Origin: Akkermansia muciniphila
GTDB taxonomy: Bacteria; Verrucomicrobiota; Verrucomicrobiia; Verrucomicrobiales; V1-33
Reading direction: 5' to 3'
Assembly: GCA_945900785.1 (NCBI GenBank)
Contig: CAMDJM010000022.1
Location: 1 to 63,398, forward strand
DNA length: 63,398 nucleotides
Shown here one piece after another: positions 35,920 to 44,956 of the stretch (the stretch's first letter is position 1; each line of letters begins with the position of its first letter). The notes beneath the pieces were generated by a model. The model searched no databases, had not been told where the DNA came from, and was given only the letters and a program-made list of their open reading frames with translations. The position numbers and the translations under genes are program-made.

Positions 35920-36900
35920 TTAATAGCCACTGATGGCATACACTTTGGAGACCACCTCCAACGCGGTTCTGGCTTCCCGTAATCCGGGCTCTGGGGTCCT
36001 CTGCAGACCAATGTCCTGCTCAAAAGCCAGCATTTCCAATTTCCACGATTCATCGCCCCGCGGGTATTCCCAGATCGTGGTTTCCGGCGGCCCCATTTGC
36101 GGCAACATCTTGTAAAAATAAAGCTTTTCCACGCCGTAGCTGCCCCCCAGCCCTTCGATGTGCAACTTCGCGTCCCGGCCGTAGATTTCGAACGAAAAAA
36201 GGTTTTTCCACTCCGTGCAACTGACGTGCAGCCAGGCGGTTTGCCCCATGGCCGTCCGAAGGCTCAGGAAGGCATTGTCGTCCACTGGCATGTCCCAGAA
36301 CAGGGTGGAGGCATGGCCTTCAATTTGAGCAAAATCCCCCAGAAACCAACCGGCCAAATCAATCAGGTGAACCCCCTGATCCATCAGCTCGCCGCCTCCG
36401 GAGAGCGCTGGATCGGACCGCCATTCTTTATGATATCCCACACGGGCCCCGTGACCATAGCGGGCTCTGACAAACATCAATTCACCGAGGGCCCCGGAGG
36501 TGAACAATTCCCGGGCCTTTTGCAGGGCTGGATGAAAACGGTGATTGAACCCCACCCGGACCTGCACCCGGTGTTGGGCTGCCAGGGCCTGCAGTTCATC
36601 AATTTCGGCCACGGTAATCGCTCCGGGCTTTTCCACGATGACATGCTTCCCGGCCCGGATGGCTGCGGCTGAAATCGGAGCGAGGGTCGCATTCAGGGTA
36701 GCCACCACCACGGCATCCACCGCAGGATCAGCCACCGCCTTGAGAAAATCCACCTCGGCACGGCCCGTGCCCGCCATTTTCACCAAATCCTCCGCCCTCG
36801 CGGGATTCACATCACAGGCCACCGCCAGAGTGGAGCCCGCCGGGAGCGCTGCCAGTCTTTTTTTTCCAATCAAGCCGCAGCCAATAATCGCGTAATTCAT
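35920..36900 (-). CDS. Gfo/Idh/MocA-family oxidoreductase
   Basis: 326 residues: an N-terminal Rossmann fold (YAIIGCGLIGKKRLAAL), the conserved catalytic-lysine block GKHVIVEKPGAITVAEI, then RVGFNHRFHPALQK, and ELMDQGVHLIDLAGWFLGDF carrying the family Asp-His pair. It reduces or oxidises a nucleotide-bound or free sugar with NAD(P). The ATG at 36900 gives MNYAIIGCG; the three-codon extension is not needed. It follows the SDR gene by 5 bp. These two redox enzymes may modify the same sugar, which is inference. Confidence 0.87.
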   Translation of the reverse strand: MNYAIIGCGLIGKKRLAALPAGSTLAVACDVNPARAEDLVKMAGTGRAEVDFLKAVADPAVDAVVVATLNATLAPISAAAIRAGKHVIVEKPGAITVAEIDELQALAAQHRVQVRVGFNHRFHPALQKARELFTSGALGELMFVRARYGHGARVGYHKEWRSDPALSGGGELMDQGVHLIDLAGWFLGDFAQIEGHASTLFWDMPVDDNAFLSLRTAMGQTAWLHVSCTEWKNLFSFEIYGRDAKLHIEGLGGSYGVEKLYFYKMLPQMGPPETTIWEYPRGDESWKLEMLAFEQDIGLQRTPEPGLREARTALEVVSKVYAISGY

Positions 36901-36905
36901 AAAAA

Positions 36906-37763
36906 TCAATCTCCCCAGTTCTGCCCCCGGTCCTTGGGAACAATGCGCCGGAACGTGTAAATATCACCAGCCAGCTCTTCCTTGTGCGCCTGGAATTCCG
37001 GCCATGGGTCCCACTGCGCTGCGATCAGCTTGCCAGTGATGCCGTCGCTTTCAGCGGACGCCAGATAAACGGCTACCTTTGCCCCCAATTCCGGAGAAAC
37101 CCCGCCACCCTGCGACCATTGCAGATTCTTCGCATAAAAACCCGCCCCTGCCCGCTCCGGGCCCGCTTCCAGCACGTCCCGGATCAGACGGGTGTTCAGA
37201 GGCCCTGGCGCGATGGCATTGGAATCAATGCCAAACGGCCTTAACTCCTCAGCCATGGCCTCGGTCAATCGGGTTACTGCCATTTTGGTGATGGTATAGG
37301 CACTACAGTTCGGAATGGGGGCCGCCCCCGCCCCTGAAATTTGAATCAGCTTCCCATAGCCCCGCTTTTTCATCCCCGGCAAAGCCCGCCTCGCCGCCAT
37401 CACAATACCAAAAACATTGACGTCAAAGGTCTGTTTCCATGCGGCAAAGTCGACCTCCTCAATCGGGCCGATCGGACCATAGATCCCCGCATTGCTCACC
37501 ACCGCGTGAAGATCTCCCATCGCAGCGGCGGCTTCAAACAACCGGTCCCAATCGGTTTCACAACTCACATCCGCCCGGAGACCGGTCAAGGTTTGGCCGG
37601 TGTGCAGGGACGGTTTCAATTCCTCCACCGTCCGCATCACATCCGCTTCCTGGCGCGCACAAAACACCACATTCGCCCCTTCTTTCAGATAGGCTTCAAG
37701 AATCGCACGTCCCAGTCCCTGGGTGGCTCCGGTAATGATGGCGTTGCGCCCTTTCAATTTCAT
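36906..37763 (-). CDS. Classical short-chain dehydrogenase/reductase
   Basis: 285 residues. It has the cofactor motif TGATQGLGRAIL, the NNAG-equivalent VVSNAGIYGP, a catalytic serine in IQISGAGAAP, and Tyr-x3-Lys as YTITK. A C-terminal extension of about 35 residues (FQAHKEELAGDIYTFRRI) is longer than in common SDRs. Its start overlaps the stop of the upstream dehydrogenase-like gene by 4 bp. Probably a sugar keto-reductase in the pathway; the substrate is unknown. Confidence 0.85.
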   Translation of the reverse strand: MKLKGRNAIITGATQGLGRAILEAYLKEGANVVFCARQEADVMRTVEELKPSLHTGQTLTGLRADVSCETDWDRLFEAAAAMGDLHAVVSNAGIYGPIGPIEEVDFAAWKQTFDVNVFGIVMAARRALPGMKKRGYGKLIQISGAGAAPIPNCSAYTITKMAVTRLTEAMAEELRPFGIDSNAIAPGPLNTRLIRDVLEAGPERAGAGFYAKNLQWSQGGGVSPELGAKVAVYLASAESDGITGKLIAAQWDPWPEFQAHKEELAGDIYTFRRIVPKDRGQNWGD

Positions 37764-39028
37764 AGTCGTCCTACAGAGAGTAATTTGACTTCAGCAATCC
37801 CACCCAGTTTCCACTCCAAAAACCGGTTCGCATCCACCACCACCGGCGTCCGCATGGTTTTTAAAAGCGCTTCCCAATCCGCCTCCAGAAACTCCGGCCA
37901 TTCGGTGGAAACCACAACCACCTCCACTCCAGCCAGCGCCTGTTCCATGGAATCACACAAGCCCAGCCCAGCCAGTCCGGCAGGCAATTCCTTGACCACG
38001 GGATCATAGGATTGAAGCCGGCATCCGGCCAGGAGGAGAGCCTGACCCAACTCGACGGCAGCGCTGCGCCTCAACGTATCCGTCCCCGCCTTGTAGGTCA
38101 GTCCGATCAAAGCGACCCTTCGTCCGGACAGCGTTCCAAAATACGACTGGAGACGTTGCAGGGCCCAGAGCCGGTGTCCGTCATTGCTGCGCTTGATCGC
38201 CGGAATCACCTCAAGGGATCCTCCCCTGGCTTCAGCCAGACCCGTCAACGTCACCACATCACGCGCCAGAGTGCCTCCCGCAAAGGGACCACCCGGCCCA
38301 AGATAGGCTTTGGCCCCAATCCGGATATCGGATTTGAGTCCGGCTGAAACCTCTTTCGCATCCGCCCCGACCCACTCGCAGACTCTGGCAATTTCATTGA
38401 TAAAAGTGATACTGACCGCCAAAAACGAATTCAAAGCGTGCTTCACCATTTCTGCCGACTCAGTCCGCATGAAAATGAGCTTTTCCGTGAACGGGGCGAA
38501 CAATTCCTCCAGCAAGGTCCGGGGTTTTTCAGAGCGGATGCCCAGGACAAACCGGTCGGCTTCCGTGAAGACTTTAATGGCGCCCCCCAGCCTCAGATTC
38601 TCCGGGCAGGAAGCGAATTCGAAAGCTGGAAACTCCTTCTCCAGCGCGGCGCAGGTTCCCACGGGCAACTGCGATGAAATCAGGACGAGGGTCCCGGCGG
38701 CAAGATGCGCCAAAGCCGCCCTGACGGGTCCCAACACGGCCTCTACATCGGAGATATCCTCCTCATTGACAGGCGTATCCCCGCAGACCCACAATACCTC
38801 TGCCTCCCGGCAAGCCAGCGCGGGATCCGTGGTGAAGGATAGGGACCCTTTCTGCAATCCTTCCGCCAGCAGCCCGTCCAAACCAGGTTCGAACAGCGGG
38901 GCCTTGCCACGGCTCAGCCCGTTGATGATCCCCTGATTGGCATCCAGGCCCACCACCTGAAAATGCCGGGCACAGCAGGCCGCAGTCACGCTGCCCAAAT
39001 GCCAAAGGCCCAAAACGGTAATTTTCAT
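37760..39028 (-). CDS. UDP-glucose/GDP-mannose dehydrogenase family protein lacking the catalytic cysteine
   Basis: 422 residues with all three domains: an N-terminal NAD fold (ITVLGLWHLGSVTAAC), the central helical domain MVKHALNSFLAVSITFINE with the conserved Lys and Asn, and the C-terminal UDP-binding part (ALIGLTYKAGTDTLRRS). The nucleophile block, normally GFGGSCFPKD, reads GPFAGGTLARD (residues 251-257 for GGTLARD), so the cysteine needed for the second oxidation is missing and the Lys-Asp is Arg-Asp. It therefore probably does not make a uronic acid in the usual way. An aldehyde-level oxidation, another sugar, or loss of activity are possible. Confidence 0.83.
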   Translation of the reverse strand: MKITVLGLWHLGSVTAACCARHFQVVGLDANQGIINGLSRGKAPLFEPGLDGLLAEGLQKGSLSFTTDPALACREAEVLWVCGDTPVNEEDISDVEAVLGPVRAALAHLAAGTLVLISSQLPVGTCAALEKEFPAFEFASCPENLRLGGAIKVFTEADRFVLGIRSEKPRTLLEELFAPFTEKLIFMRTESAEMVKHALNSFLAVSITFINEIARVCEWVGADAKEVSAGLKSDIRIGAKAYLGPGGPFAGGTLARDVVTLTGLAEARGGSLEVIPAIKRSNDGHRLWALQRLQSYFGTLSGRRVALIGLTYKAGTDTLRRSAAVELGQALLLAGCRLQSYDPVVKELPAGLAGLGLCDSMEQALAGVEVVVVSTEWPEFLEADWEALLKTMRTPVVVDANRFLEWKLGGIAEVKLLSVGRL

Positions 39029-39046
39029 AACAAAAGGTAGCTCTGG

Positions 39047-40021
39047 CTATAGCCGGGCTTCGTAAACCCACTGGTTGTCCCGCAGCCAGGTGATGGTGCG
39101 CTCAATTCCTTGTTCAATTGTCTGCTGGGTCTCCCAGCCGGTGCCTCGGATTTTTTGAGTATCCAGGTAGATGAAAGGATTATCGCCGATCCATCCCTTT
39201 TCGCCGCCGGCGTATTCAAGCCGTGGCATCAAACCCAGCGTTTTGCAAATAATGGCGATGGAGTCATTCACCTGAACAAAAGCATCGCACCCGAGGTTGT
39301 AAGTTTCCACCCCATGTTTTGCCTGCTGTGCCGTGCCCTGACGCACCACCCCGAGCATCGCATTCAGACAATCCCCGATGTAGAGAAAACTTTTCCTCTG
39401 GGAACCATCCCCCAGCACCTTCAAATAGTCCGGATGCTCCATGAGCTGTTTGTAAAAATCGAAGATATGCCCATGCGTGTAGCGCTCACCCAAAATGGAA
39501 ACGAAGCGGAAAATGTAACCCTCAAACCCGAATCCTTCACAATAGCTGTGGATCAGGGCCTCCCCCGCCACTTTGGACGCCGCGTAGAGCGAGGTCTGAA
39601 TGGGAAAGGGCGCATCTTCCGGGGTGGGAATCACTTGGCATTCCCCATAAACACTGCCGGTGGAACTGAATCCAATGCGCTTGATGCCATTCCAGCGCAT
39701 GGCCTCCAGCACGTTGAAGGTGGCAACGGTATTCTGTTCCAAATCCCGCCGCGGGTGATTCAGACCAAAGCGCACGTCCGCATTGGCGGCAAAATGGAAC
39801 ACGGTGTCACAACCAGCCATGGCAGCTGTCAGCCCCGCTTCGTCCAGATTGTCCCCACGCACCAATTCAAAGGAGGGGTGGTGCAGCGCCCCGTCCAGAA
39901 ACCGTTCCTGACCGCTGGAAAAATTGTCCCAGCCCACCACCTGAACCCCCTCCGACAATAGGCGGTCCGTCAAATTGCTTCCAATAAATCCACCAGCTCC
40001 TGTGATAAATACTTTTTTCAT
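39047..40021 (-). CDS. NAD-dependent epimerase/dehydratase (extended SDR)
   Basis: 324 residues: VFITGAGGFIGSNLTDRLL at the N-terminus, VFHFAANADVRFGL, the serine/threonine strand GFSSTGSVYGE, YAASK as the Tyr-x3-Lys pair, and RFVSILGERYTHGHIFDF. It is GalE-like, so a nucleotide-sugar 4-epimerase is the default guess. The ATG at 40021 is used in place of a TTG two codons upstream. The adjacent gene encodes a second enzyme of the same subgroup (similar GYGASK/GDGTQ blocks), suggesting paralogues with different sugars. Confidence 0.85.
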   Translation of the reverse strand: MKKVFITGAGGFIGSNLTDRLLSEGVQVVGWDNFSSGQERFLDGALHHPSFELVRGDNLDEAGLTAAMAGCDTVFHFAANADVRFGLNHPRRDLEQNTVATFNVLEAMRWNGIKRIGFSSTGSVYGECQVIPTPEDAPFPIQTSLYAASKVAGEALIHSYCEGFGFEGYIFRFVSILGERYTHGHIFDFYKQLMEHPDYLKVLGDGSQRKSFLYIGDCLNAMLGVVRQGTAQQAKHGVETYNLGCDAFVQVNDSIAIICKTLGLMPRLEYAGGEKGWIGDNPFIYLDTQKIRGTGWETQQTIEQGIERTITWLRDNQWVYEARL

Positions 40022-40046
40022 GAACAAGAATCGTCAGTAATGGAAT

Positions 40047-41018
40047 TTAGTTGAACTTGCCACCCTTGGCGTCCGCGATCATGGAGTCCACCGAGTCGAG
40101 CAGCGCTTCCGCCGCCGACATCCGGTTCGCCCAGCCCAGCGCCCGGATCTTATCGGCATTGAAGCGGACGATCGGCACATCCCCCTTCCATCCGCGTTTG
40201 CCCCCCGTAAATTCATACTCAACATCCGTCAAACCAAGCCGTTTGGTGATCATGTCGGCAATTTCGCGAACTGTCACATAATCTTCCGTCGCAGCATTGA
40301 AGAAGTCGAACCCGGACTGACCCCGCTGCTCAATCAAACGCATCGCTGCGATGACGTCCTCAACATGGATATAGGATTTGCTCTGGGTGCCATCACCGAG
40401 AATTTGCAGCGTTTTAGGAGCCAGGATCAAGCGCCGGATGAAATCATAGGCCACCCCATGGGTTTGGCGTGGTCCCACTACATTGGCAAAACGGAAGGCC
40501 GACGCATTCAACCCGAACATGTGGCAATAGGAGCAGATCAAAGCTTCACAGGCCAATTTGCTCGCCCCATACGTGGAAATGGGAAGCAGCGGAGCATAAT
40601 TCTCATGCACCGGCGTTTCCCCCGTATCGCCATAAACGCCGCTCCCGGAGGCATAAATCAATCTGGTCACTCCCTCCAGCCGCATCGCCTCGATCAAATT
40701 CTGAATCAAGTAGGTTCCCTCCCAAAAATCTATATCCGGCTGGGTCATCGCTTTCGCGATATCAGGATTGGCGGCGAAGTGATAAACACAGTCCTGCCCC
40801 TGCATGGCTGCTCTCAGGGCAGGCAAATCCTTCACATCGCCCTCAATGACCTTTAGTCGCGGATGATTCTCCACTTCATCCAAACGCCATCGTGTCCCAG
40901 ACGTGAAATTGTCGAAAACCGTGACTTCCGCCTCCGTGTTTTGAACCAAATGCCGCGTAAGGTGACCTCCAATAAAGCCAGCTCCTCCTACCACTATGTA
41001 TTTACCCGAATTTTTCAT
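40047..41018 (-). CDS. NAD-dependent epimerase/dehydratase (extended SDR), paralogue
   Basis: 323 residues: YIVVGGAGFIGGHLTRHL, CVYHFAANPDIAKAM, YASGSGVYGDTGETP, YGASK and FRFANVVGPRQTHGVAYDF, with ILGDGTQSKSYIHVEDV. It is UDP-hexose 4-epimerase-like and closely resembles the next gene in layout. The 58-bp space upstream is AT-rich and contains TTGACG 17 bp before a weak -10, so an internal promoter is possible. It marks the boundary between the nucleotide-sugar half of the operon and the AT-richer transferase half. Confidence 0.85.
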   Translation of the reverse strand: MKNSGKYIVVGGAGFIGGHLTRHLVQNTEAEVTVFDNFTSGTRWRLDEVENHPRLKVIEGDVKDLPALRAAMQGQDCVYHFAANPDIAKAMTQPDIDFWEGTYLIQNLIEAMRLEGVTRLIYASGSGVYGDTGETPVHENYAPLLPISTYGASKLACEALICSYCHMFGLNASAFRFANVVGPRQTHGVAYDFIRRLILAPKTLQILGDGTQSKSYIHVEDVIAAMRLIEQRGQSGFDFFNAATEDYVTVREIADMITKRLGLTDVEYEFTGGKRGWKGDVPIVRFNADKIRALGWANRMSAAEALLDSVDSMIADAKGGKFN

Positions 41019-41076
41019 AATGTGAAATTTAAAACTATTTCTTCCAACTTTTCGTCAATCAATAAATTCCGGCCGG

Positions 41077-41928
41077 TTAAAAATCCTTAACTTTGGTGAA
41101 TATTTTTTTGTTGCTGAGGGAATATGCACGATAAAAGTATCCAAAGTGACGACGGACGAATCTAAGAAAAGCAGGGGGGGTATGCTGTTTCATCCTGGCC
41201 ACCAGCTTTCTAAAAATATTCCTGGATTCTATCCTGCGGTCTCCTTTATTCCAAAGGTCGGAATAGTCACTTTGTGCCGGCCATGATTCAAAGATTGGCT
41301 TAATGGCAATCCGCCGGGCGCAGACGAGGGTAAATAAGCGATCCACCCCGATCAACTCCGTCCGCTGGCGCACCTCGTTCGGATCCTTGATTTCATACCA
41401 CAAACCGGTGTTGTCGTGGATGACAATACGGACAATTTGAAAACCATTTTCCTCAGCCAGAGCCCTGAAGTAAAATTCCGGGCTCAACTGATAAAACCCG
41501 TGTCCGAACCAATTGTTGGAGGGGTTTTGCATAATGAGGTGTCCACCGAGCTTCACCATCCGCATGCTGCTTCGTAAAGCTTCGGAAATATTGAAAATAT
41601 GTTCCAGGGAGCCGCCATCATATACCACGCTGTATTTTTCGGATAATTGATCTCCAACTGGACTGTTCAGATCGTGCAACACATCTGCTCCCTCATAGTC
41701 CGAAAAATCCATTTCATTGAACGTTTCCGCACCCAGAAATGTGAATAAATCCCTGCTCGTTTTTAAGTCCGGGACAGGCACTTTCTCATTCCGGCTCAAT
41801 TGGGAGGCTTCCGCCAAACCAGCTTCACTGAAGCTCAGTTCCTGGCTCCCCAGCGTGATACAGGAACTGAAATTCACTCCCGATCTTCTGCATCCCAGCA
41901 GAAACCTAACTGCATTGCAATCAATCAT
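41077..41928 (-). CDS. Putative SAM-dependent methyltransferase-like protein
   Basis: 283 residues. A partial class I methyltransferase pattern is visible: DVLHDLNSP, then YSVVYDGGSLEHIFNISEALRS split by the acidic position, MRMVKLGGHLIMQNPSNNW, and a long C-terminal part (YQLSPEFYFRALAEENGF) typical of sugar or FkbM-like methyltransferases. A glycine-rich motif I is not obvious. Base composition is clearly more AT-rich than the epimerase genes next to it. Methylation of a sugar is a reasonable guess only. Confidence 0.6.
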   Translation of the reverse strand: MIDCNAVRFLLGCRRSGVNFSSCITLGSQELSFSEAGLAEASQLSRNEKVPVPDLKTSRDLFTFLGAETFNEMDFSDYEGADVLHDLNSPVGDQLSEKYSVVYDGGSLEHIFNISEALRSSMRMVKLGGHLIMQNPSNNWFGHGFYQLSPEFYFRALAEENGFQIVRIVIHDNTGLWYEIKDPNEVRQRTELIGVDRLFTLVCARRIAIKPIFESWPAQSDYSDLWNKGDRRIESRNIFRKLVARMKQHTPPAFLRFVRRHFGYFYRAYSLSNKKIFTKVKDF

Positions 41929-41965
41929 AATTTGCTTTTGTTGAAACCAGACGGTATCTGCGCCT

Positions 41966-43180
41966 CTAATGTTTTGCTAAACCAGGCACCGGAATGCTTT
42001 CCCCATAGGTCAAGGGAAACTCCAAACAAGCGGGCGGAGGTTCCTTACCGGCAGCTAGATAAATAGCGCGTAACCGCTCTGCTGACAGCCTGCGGAAGCT
42101 GAAACTGCCGGCTTTCTGCAATCCGGCTTTTATGACACCTTGCCGCCAGTCCACATCAGTCATGGCATGCTTCAGAGCTGCGGAAGCGGCCGCCCTGTCG
42201 GAATATTGGATGCTTATAGCATGCCCCCCCGTAACTTCAGGCATCACGGGAATGTCCTGGACCACGCACGGAACGCCACTCGCCATCGCCTCCAACACGC
42301 TGCGTCCAAAGGTTTCCTCCCGGCTGGGATGAACGAAAACCGACGCGTGGCGGAAGAGCACCGGGACATCGCTATCACTCACCCAATCCAGCATTTTTAC
42401 CGTATCCGCAGCGCCCCGGCGTTGTGCGATTGCGAGGGTTTCCTCCTTGGAATCTCCCCAACCTCCGCCACCCACCATCACCAGCGGTGCCTGCGTCCGC
42501 ATCGCCTCTGGTAAATCGCACCATGCCTCCATGAGCAGTTCCGCCTGCTTGTATGGATAAAAGTTGGAGCACCAAAAAAAATACTTTTCCGGAATCCCGA
42601 ACTTTTCCTTCAAACTCTCAAGTTCCGGACCCGACGCCGGATCAGCGGGGAAAAACCGGCTGTGATCAATTCCTTCGTAGCTCTGCAGCAGTTTGCCAGC
42701 CACTCCGGGATTGACCGATAGGATTTGGCGGCAGGCAAATTGCGTATTAGTTATAATTAAAGCTGCTTTGCGCATGCCATGAAGGGTGGCCCATTTCCGA
42801 TACATCGACCGCAGCGGCGACATCCGGTTCGTCCGCGTCAGGTGATGCAGGGTGAACAGCTGCATCACCACCGGAAGACCCGCACGAAGAGGCGTCAGGC
42901 CAGTCGTGATCAGGACATCGCATCCGGCCTTGCAGGCTGCTGGACCAATTTTAAAATGCTCCGCCAACAAACGGAGACCCATCCGGTCATTTCCTGCGAA
43001 CCGGGAGTCTTCCTGGACTCGATCGGAATCAAGGCCCAGCGATTGCCCCTCCGCACAGAAGATCAGAAACGAAAGGTCGGGTGCCAACTCCAAGGCATGG
43101 GTGACGAAGGAGAGAAACAGTGACGTCAGGCCGGTCCGGCGTTTTGGATTCTCACACAATAAGGACAGTCCGATTTTCAC
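41966..43180 (-). CDS. GT4-family glycosyltransferase
   Basis: 404 residues of GT-B fold. The N-terminal half is poorly conserved (KIGLSLLCENPKRRTG). The C-terminal domain begins near EKYFFWCSNFYPYKQAELLMEAW, with VMVGGGGWGDS and then HPSREETFGRSVLEAMASGVPCVV, giving the E-x7-E nucleotide-sugar motif. No membrane segments. It is part of the AT-richer transferase block of the operon. Donor sugar unknown. Confidence 0.85.
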   Translation of the reverse strand: MKIGLSLLCENPKRRTGLTSLFLSFVTHALELAPDLSFLIFCAEGQSLGLDSDRVQEDSRFAGNDRMGLRLLAEHFKIGPAACKAGCDVLITTGLTPLRAGLPVVMQLFTLHHLTRTNRMSPLRSMYRKWATLHGMRKAALIITNTQFACRQILSVNPGVAGKLLQSYEGIDHSRFFPADPASGPELESLKEKFGIPEKYFFWCSNFYPYKQAELLMEAWCDLPEAMRTQAPLVMVGGGGWGDSKEETLAIAQRRGAADTVKMLDWVSDSDVPVLFRHASVFVHPSREETFGRSVLEAMASGVPCVVQDIPVMPEVTGGHAISIQYSDRAAASAALKHAMTDVDWRQGVIKAGLQKAGSFSFRRLSAERLRAIYLAAGKEPPPACLEFPLTYGESIPVPGLAKH

Positions 43181-43219
43181 GACAATTAATATTGAAATAT
43201 TGAACGGGGCCTGATATCA

Positions 43220-44011
43220 TCAGTGTCCGTTCTGATTCAAAAAACCATGCGTCCGATGGTTGCCGCCAATCCCGCTGGCATGGTGAACGAATCCATTGCG
43301 GACGATGCCATCAATGAGCTTCAGGTCCTCTTCTTCACCAGCGTGCATCTCAATAATAAGGAGTCTGATTTTTTGCAATTGGCCGCACCGGAGCGACGCG
43401 ATAGCTTCATATTCACTTCCCTCGATATCCATTTTGCATATATCGATCAATCCATCGGGAAATTTTTCGTCGATCAAGGATGCGAGACTATACGATTTAA
43501 CGGTTTCAGCAACTCCTTGACCTCCCGCAAAATTTTCAATGCCCGAGCCTACGCTGGTGGGATTCTGATGAAAGGTGACTTCGCCATCCTTCCCGCATGC
43601 GGCACCATGAATAATGTCAACCTTGCCCGGAAGTGCGCTATGGGCATTATAATATAGTCTGGGCAATACCGAAGAGTCACCTTCGACCAGAACAAGCTGC
43701 TCCAGCGTGGAAAACCGTTCCGCAATCAAGACTGTGAAACTGCCCACATTCGCACCGAGATCGAGCACCTGCTTCACCGAATCAGCCTTCAAAAGATCAA
43801 GAAACTGATTATATTCCCCCAGGATGAGAACGGGATGGATTCCTCCCGCAGTTTCCTGCCGGCGTCCGTCTACAATCAGGCTCCGTCCCTTCCAGACGTA
43901 GGTGATCAATCCTTTCGGATAAAAGGCGTGAGCCACCAGTAATTGAAAAAAATTGTCAAACCGCCTGAGTATTCCCAAGGACCTGATCTTGTATGAAAGC
44001 TTTTTTAACAT
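43220..44011 (-). CDS. FkbM-family methyltransferase
   Basis: 263 residues. SAM motif I QVLDLGANVGSFTVLIAE, LVLVEGDSSVLPRL, and the FkbM-specific post-core block DICKMDIEGSEYEAI followed by IRLLIIEMHAGEE. FkbM enzymes O-methylate hydroxyls of sugars or polyketides. The next gene upstream is a second FkbM member, 17 bp away, so the glycan may carry two different O-methyl groups. Low GC relative to the flanks. Confidence 0.85.
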   Translation of the reverse strand: MLKKLSYKIRSLGILRRFDNFFQLLVAHAFYPKGLITYVWKGRSLIVDGRRQETAGGIHPVLILGEYNQFLDLLKADSVKQVLDLGANVGSFTVLIAERFSTLEQLVLVEGDSSVLPRLYYNAHSALPGKVDIIHGAACGKDGEVTFHQNPTSVGSGIENFAGGQGVAETVKSYSLASLIDEKFPDGLIDICKMDIEGSEYEAIASLRCGQLQKIRLLIIEMHAGEEEDLKLIDGIVRNGFVHHASGIGGNHRTHGFLNQNGH

Positions 44012-44028
44012 AGCATGTCAGAATAAGT

Positions 44029-44952
44029 CTATGAAGGGATCCAATCCTCGACTTTCATCGCGCCCAGCCGCTCCGAACCCCAGGAAGGAAATTTGGCTGC
44101 AAACTGCGCAAAAAAGGTATCCTCAGCAGGAACAACAAAAAGCATTTTAGTCCAAACCGATTTCAGGTCACTGATGGAACGAAGGGCAAACCGGCACAGT
44201 GGTTTGCCGGATGGAAAGCTCAAGTCCACCGCCCAAACCACATACCGCGTCTCTGCGAGAAATGCTTCCAGCCGATCCCAGCTATTGGGTCTTCCGGCTT
44301 CCAATCCAAATTCCACGGAAAAGACCGGCCGTTGCTGGAGCGCCAATCGTTTGGCCCCTTCCAAAACCAGGATATCAAATCCCTCAACGTCAATTTTGAC
44401 GGCAGTCACCTCCAAATTCCGCTGCCCTGCAAAAACATCCAAAGTTGTAATGGGCACCACGCCCTGCCCTGAAGGATTTTGTTGCTGATCAGGCTCAATG
44501 TGGCTGACATCCGAGTTTCCTGCCTGCAAAAAGGAAACCGTGCCACAGTAATCACCTACTGCTTCGCGGACCACGTCAATCTGTCCACAGGACGCAGCAA
44601 TTTCATCCATCATGCCAAAGTTCCTGATGTCCGGCTCGAATGCGTAAACGCGACTTGATTCCGACGATAAAAGCAAACTGTAATACCCAGAGTGGGCACC
44701 AACATCAATGGTATCCCCGACGCAGCGGCAGGTTCTCAAATAAGCAAGCAAGATATGTTCACAACCTAGATCCACGTTGCCTGAGGTGACGAAAACATCA
44801 CTGGCAAAGAGATCATGAAGAGGCAACTGCCACCGCACGCCATTTGCCAGTTCCACTACAGGCCGGCATCCTGCGATCCTGCGGAGACGCCAGCCAATGC
44901 GGCGCCAGATGTAGGTCGCAGGACCAACGCAATGAGCCAAATTCCAATTCAT
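44029..44952 (-). CDS. FkbM-family methyltransferase
   Basis: 307 residues from the ATG at 44952 (MNWNLAHCVGP), 4 bp after the upstream stop. Motif I is DTIDVGAHSGYYSLLLSSE, then VYAFEPDIRNFGMM, and the FkbM block VKIDVEGFDILVLEGA with PVFSVEFGLEAGR. The C-terminal tail (LKSVWTKMLFVVPAED) is typical of sugar methyltransferases. It is not a recent duplicate of the neighbouring FkbM gene, since the sequences differ strongly outside the core. Confidence 0.85.
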   Translation of the reverse strand: MNWNLAHCVGPATYIWRRIGWRLRRIAGCRPVVELANGVRWQLPLHDLFASDVFVTSGNVDLGCEHILLAYLRTCRCVGDTIDVGAHSGYYSLLLSSESSRVYAFEPDIRNFGMMDEIAASCGQIDVVREAVGDYCGTVSFLQAGNSDVSHIEPDQQQNPSGQGVVPITTLDVFAGQRNLEVTAVKIDVEGFDILVLEGAKRLALQQRPVFSVEFGLEAGRPNSWDRLEAFLAETRYVVWAVDLSFPSGKPLCRFALRSISDLKSVWTKMLFVVPAEDTFFAQFAAKFPSWGSERLGAMKVEDWIPS

Positions 44953-44956
44953 GAAT

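Noticed and set aside
38310..38936. 208-codon plus-strand frame opposite the dehydrogenase-like gene
   Set aside because: Serine/proline-rich shadow of a real minus-strand gene; no family features. Many similar antisense frames through the operon were left out for the same reason.
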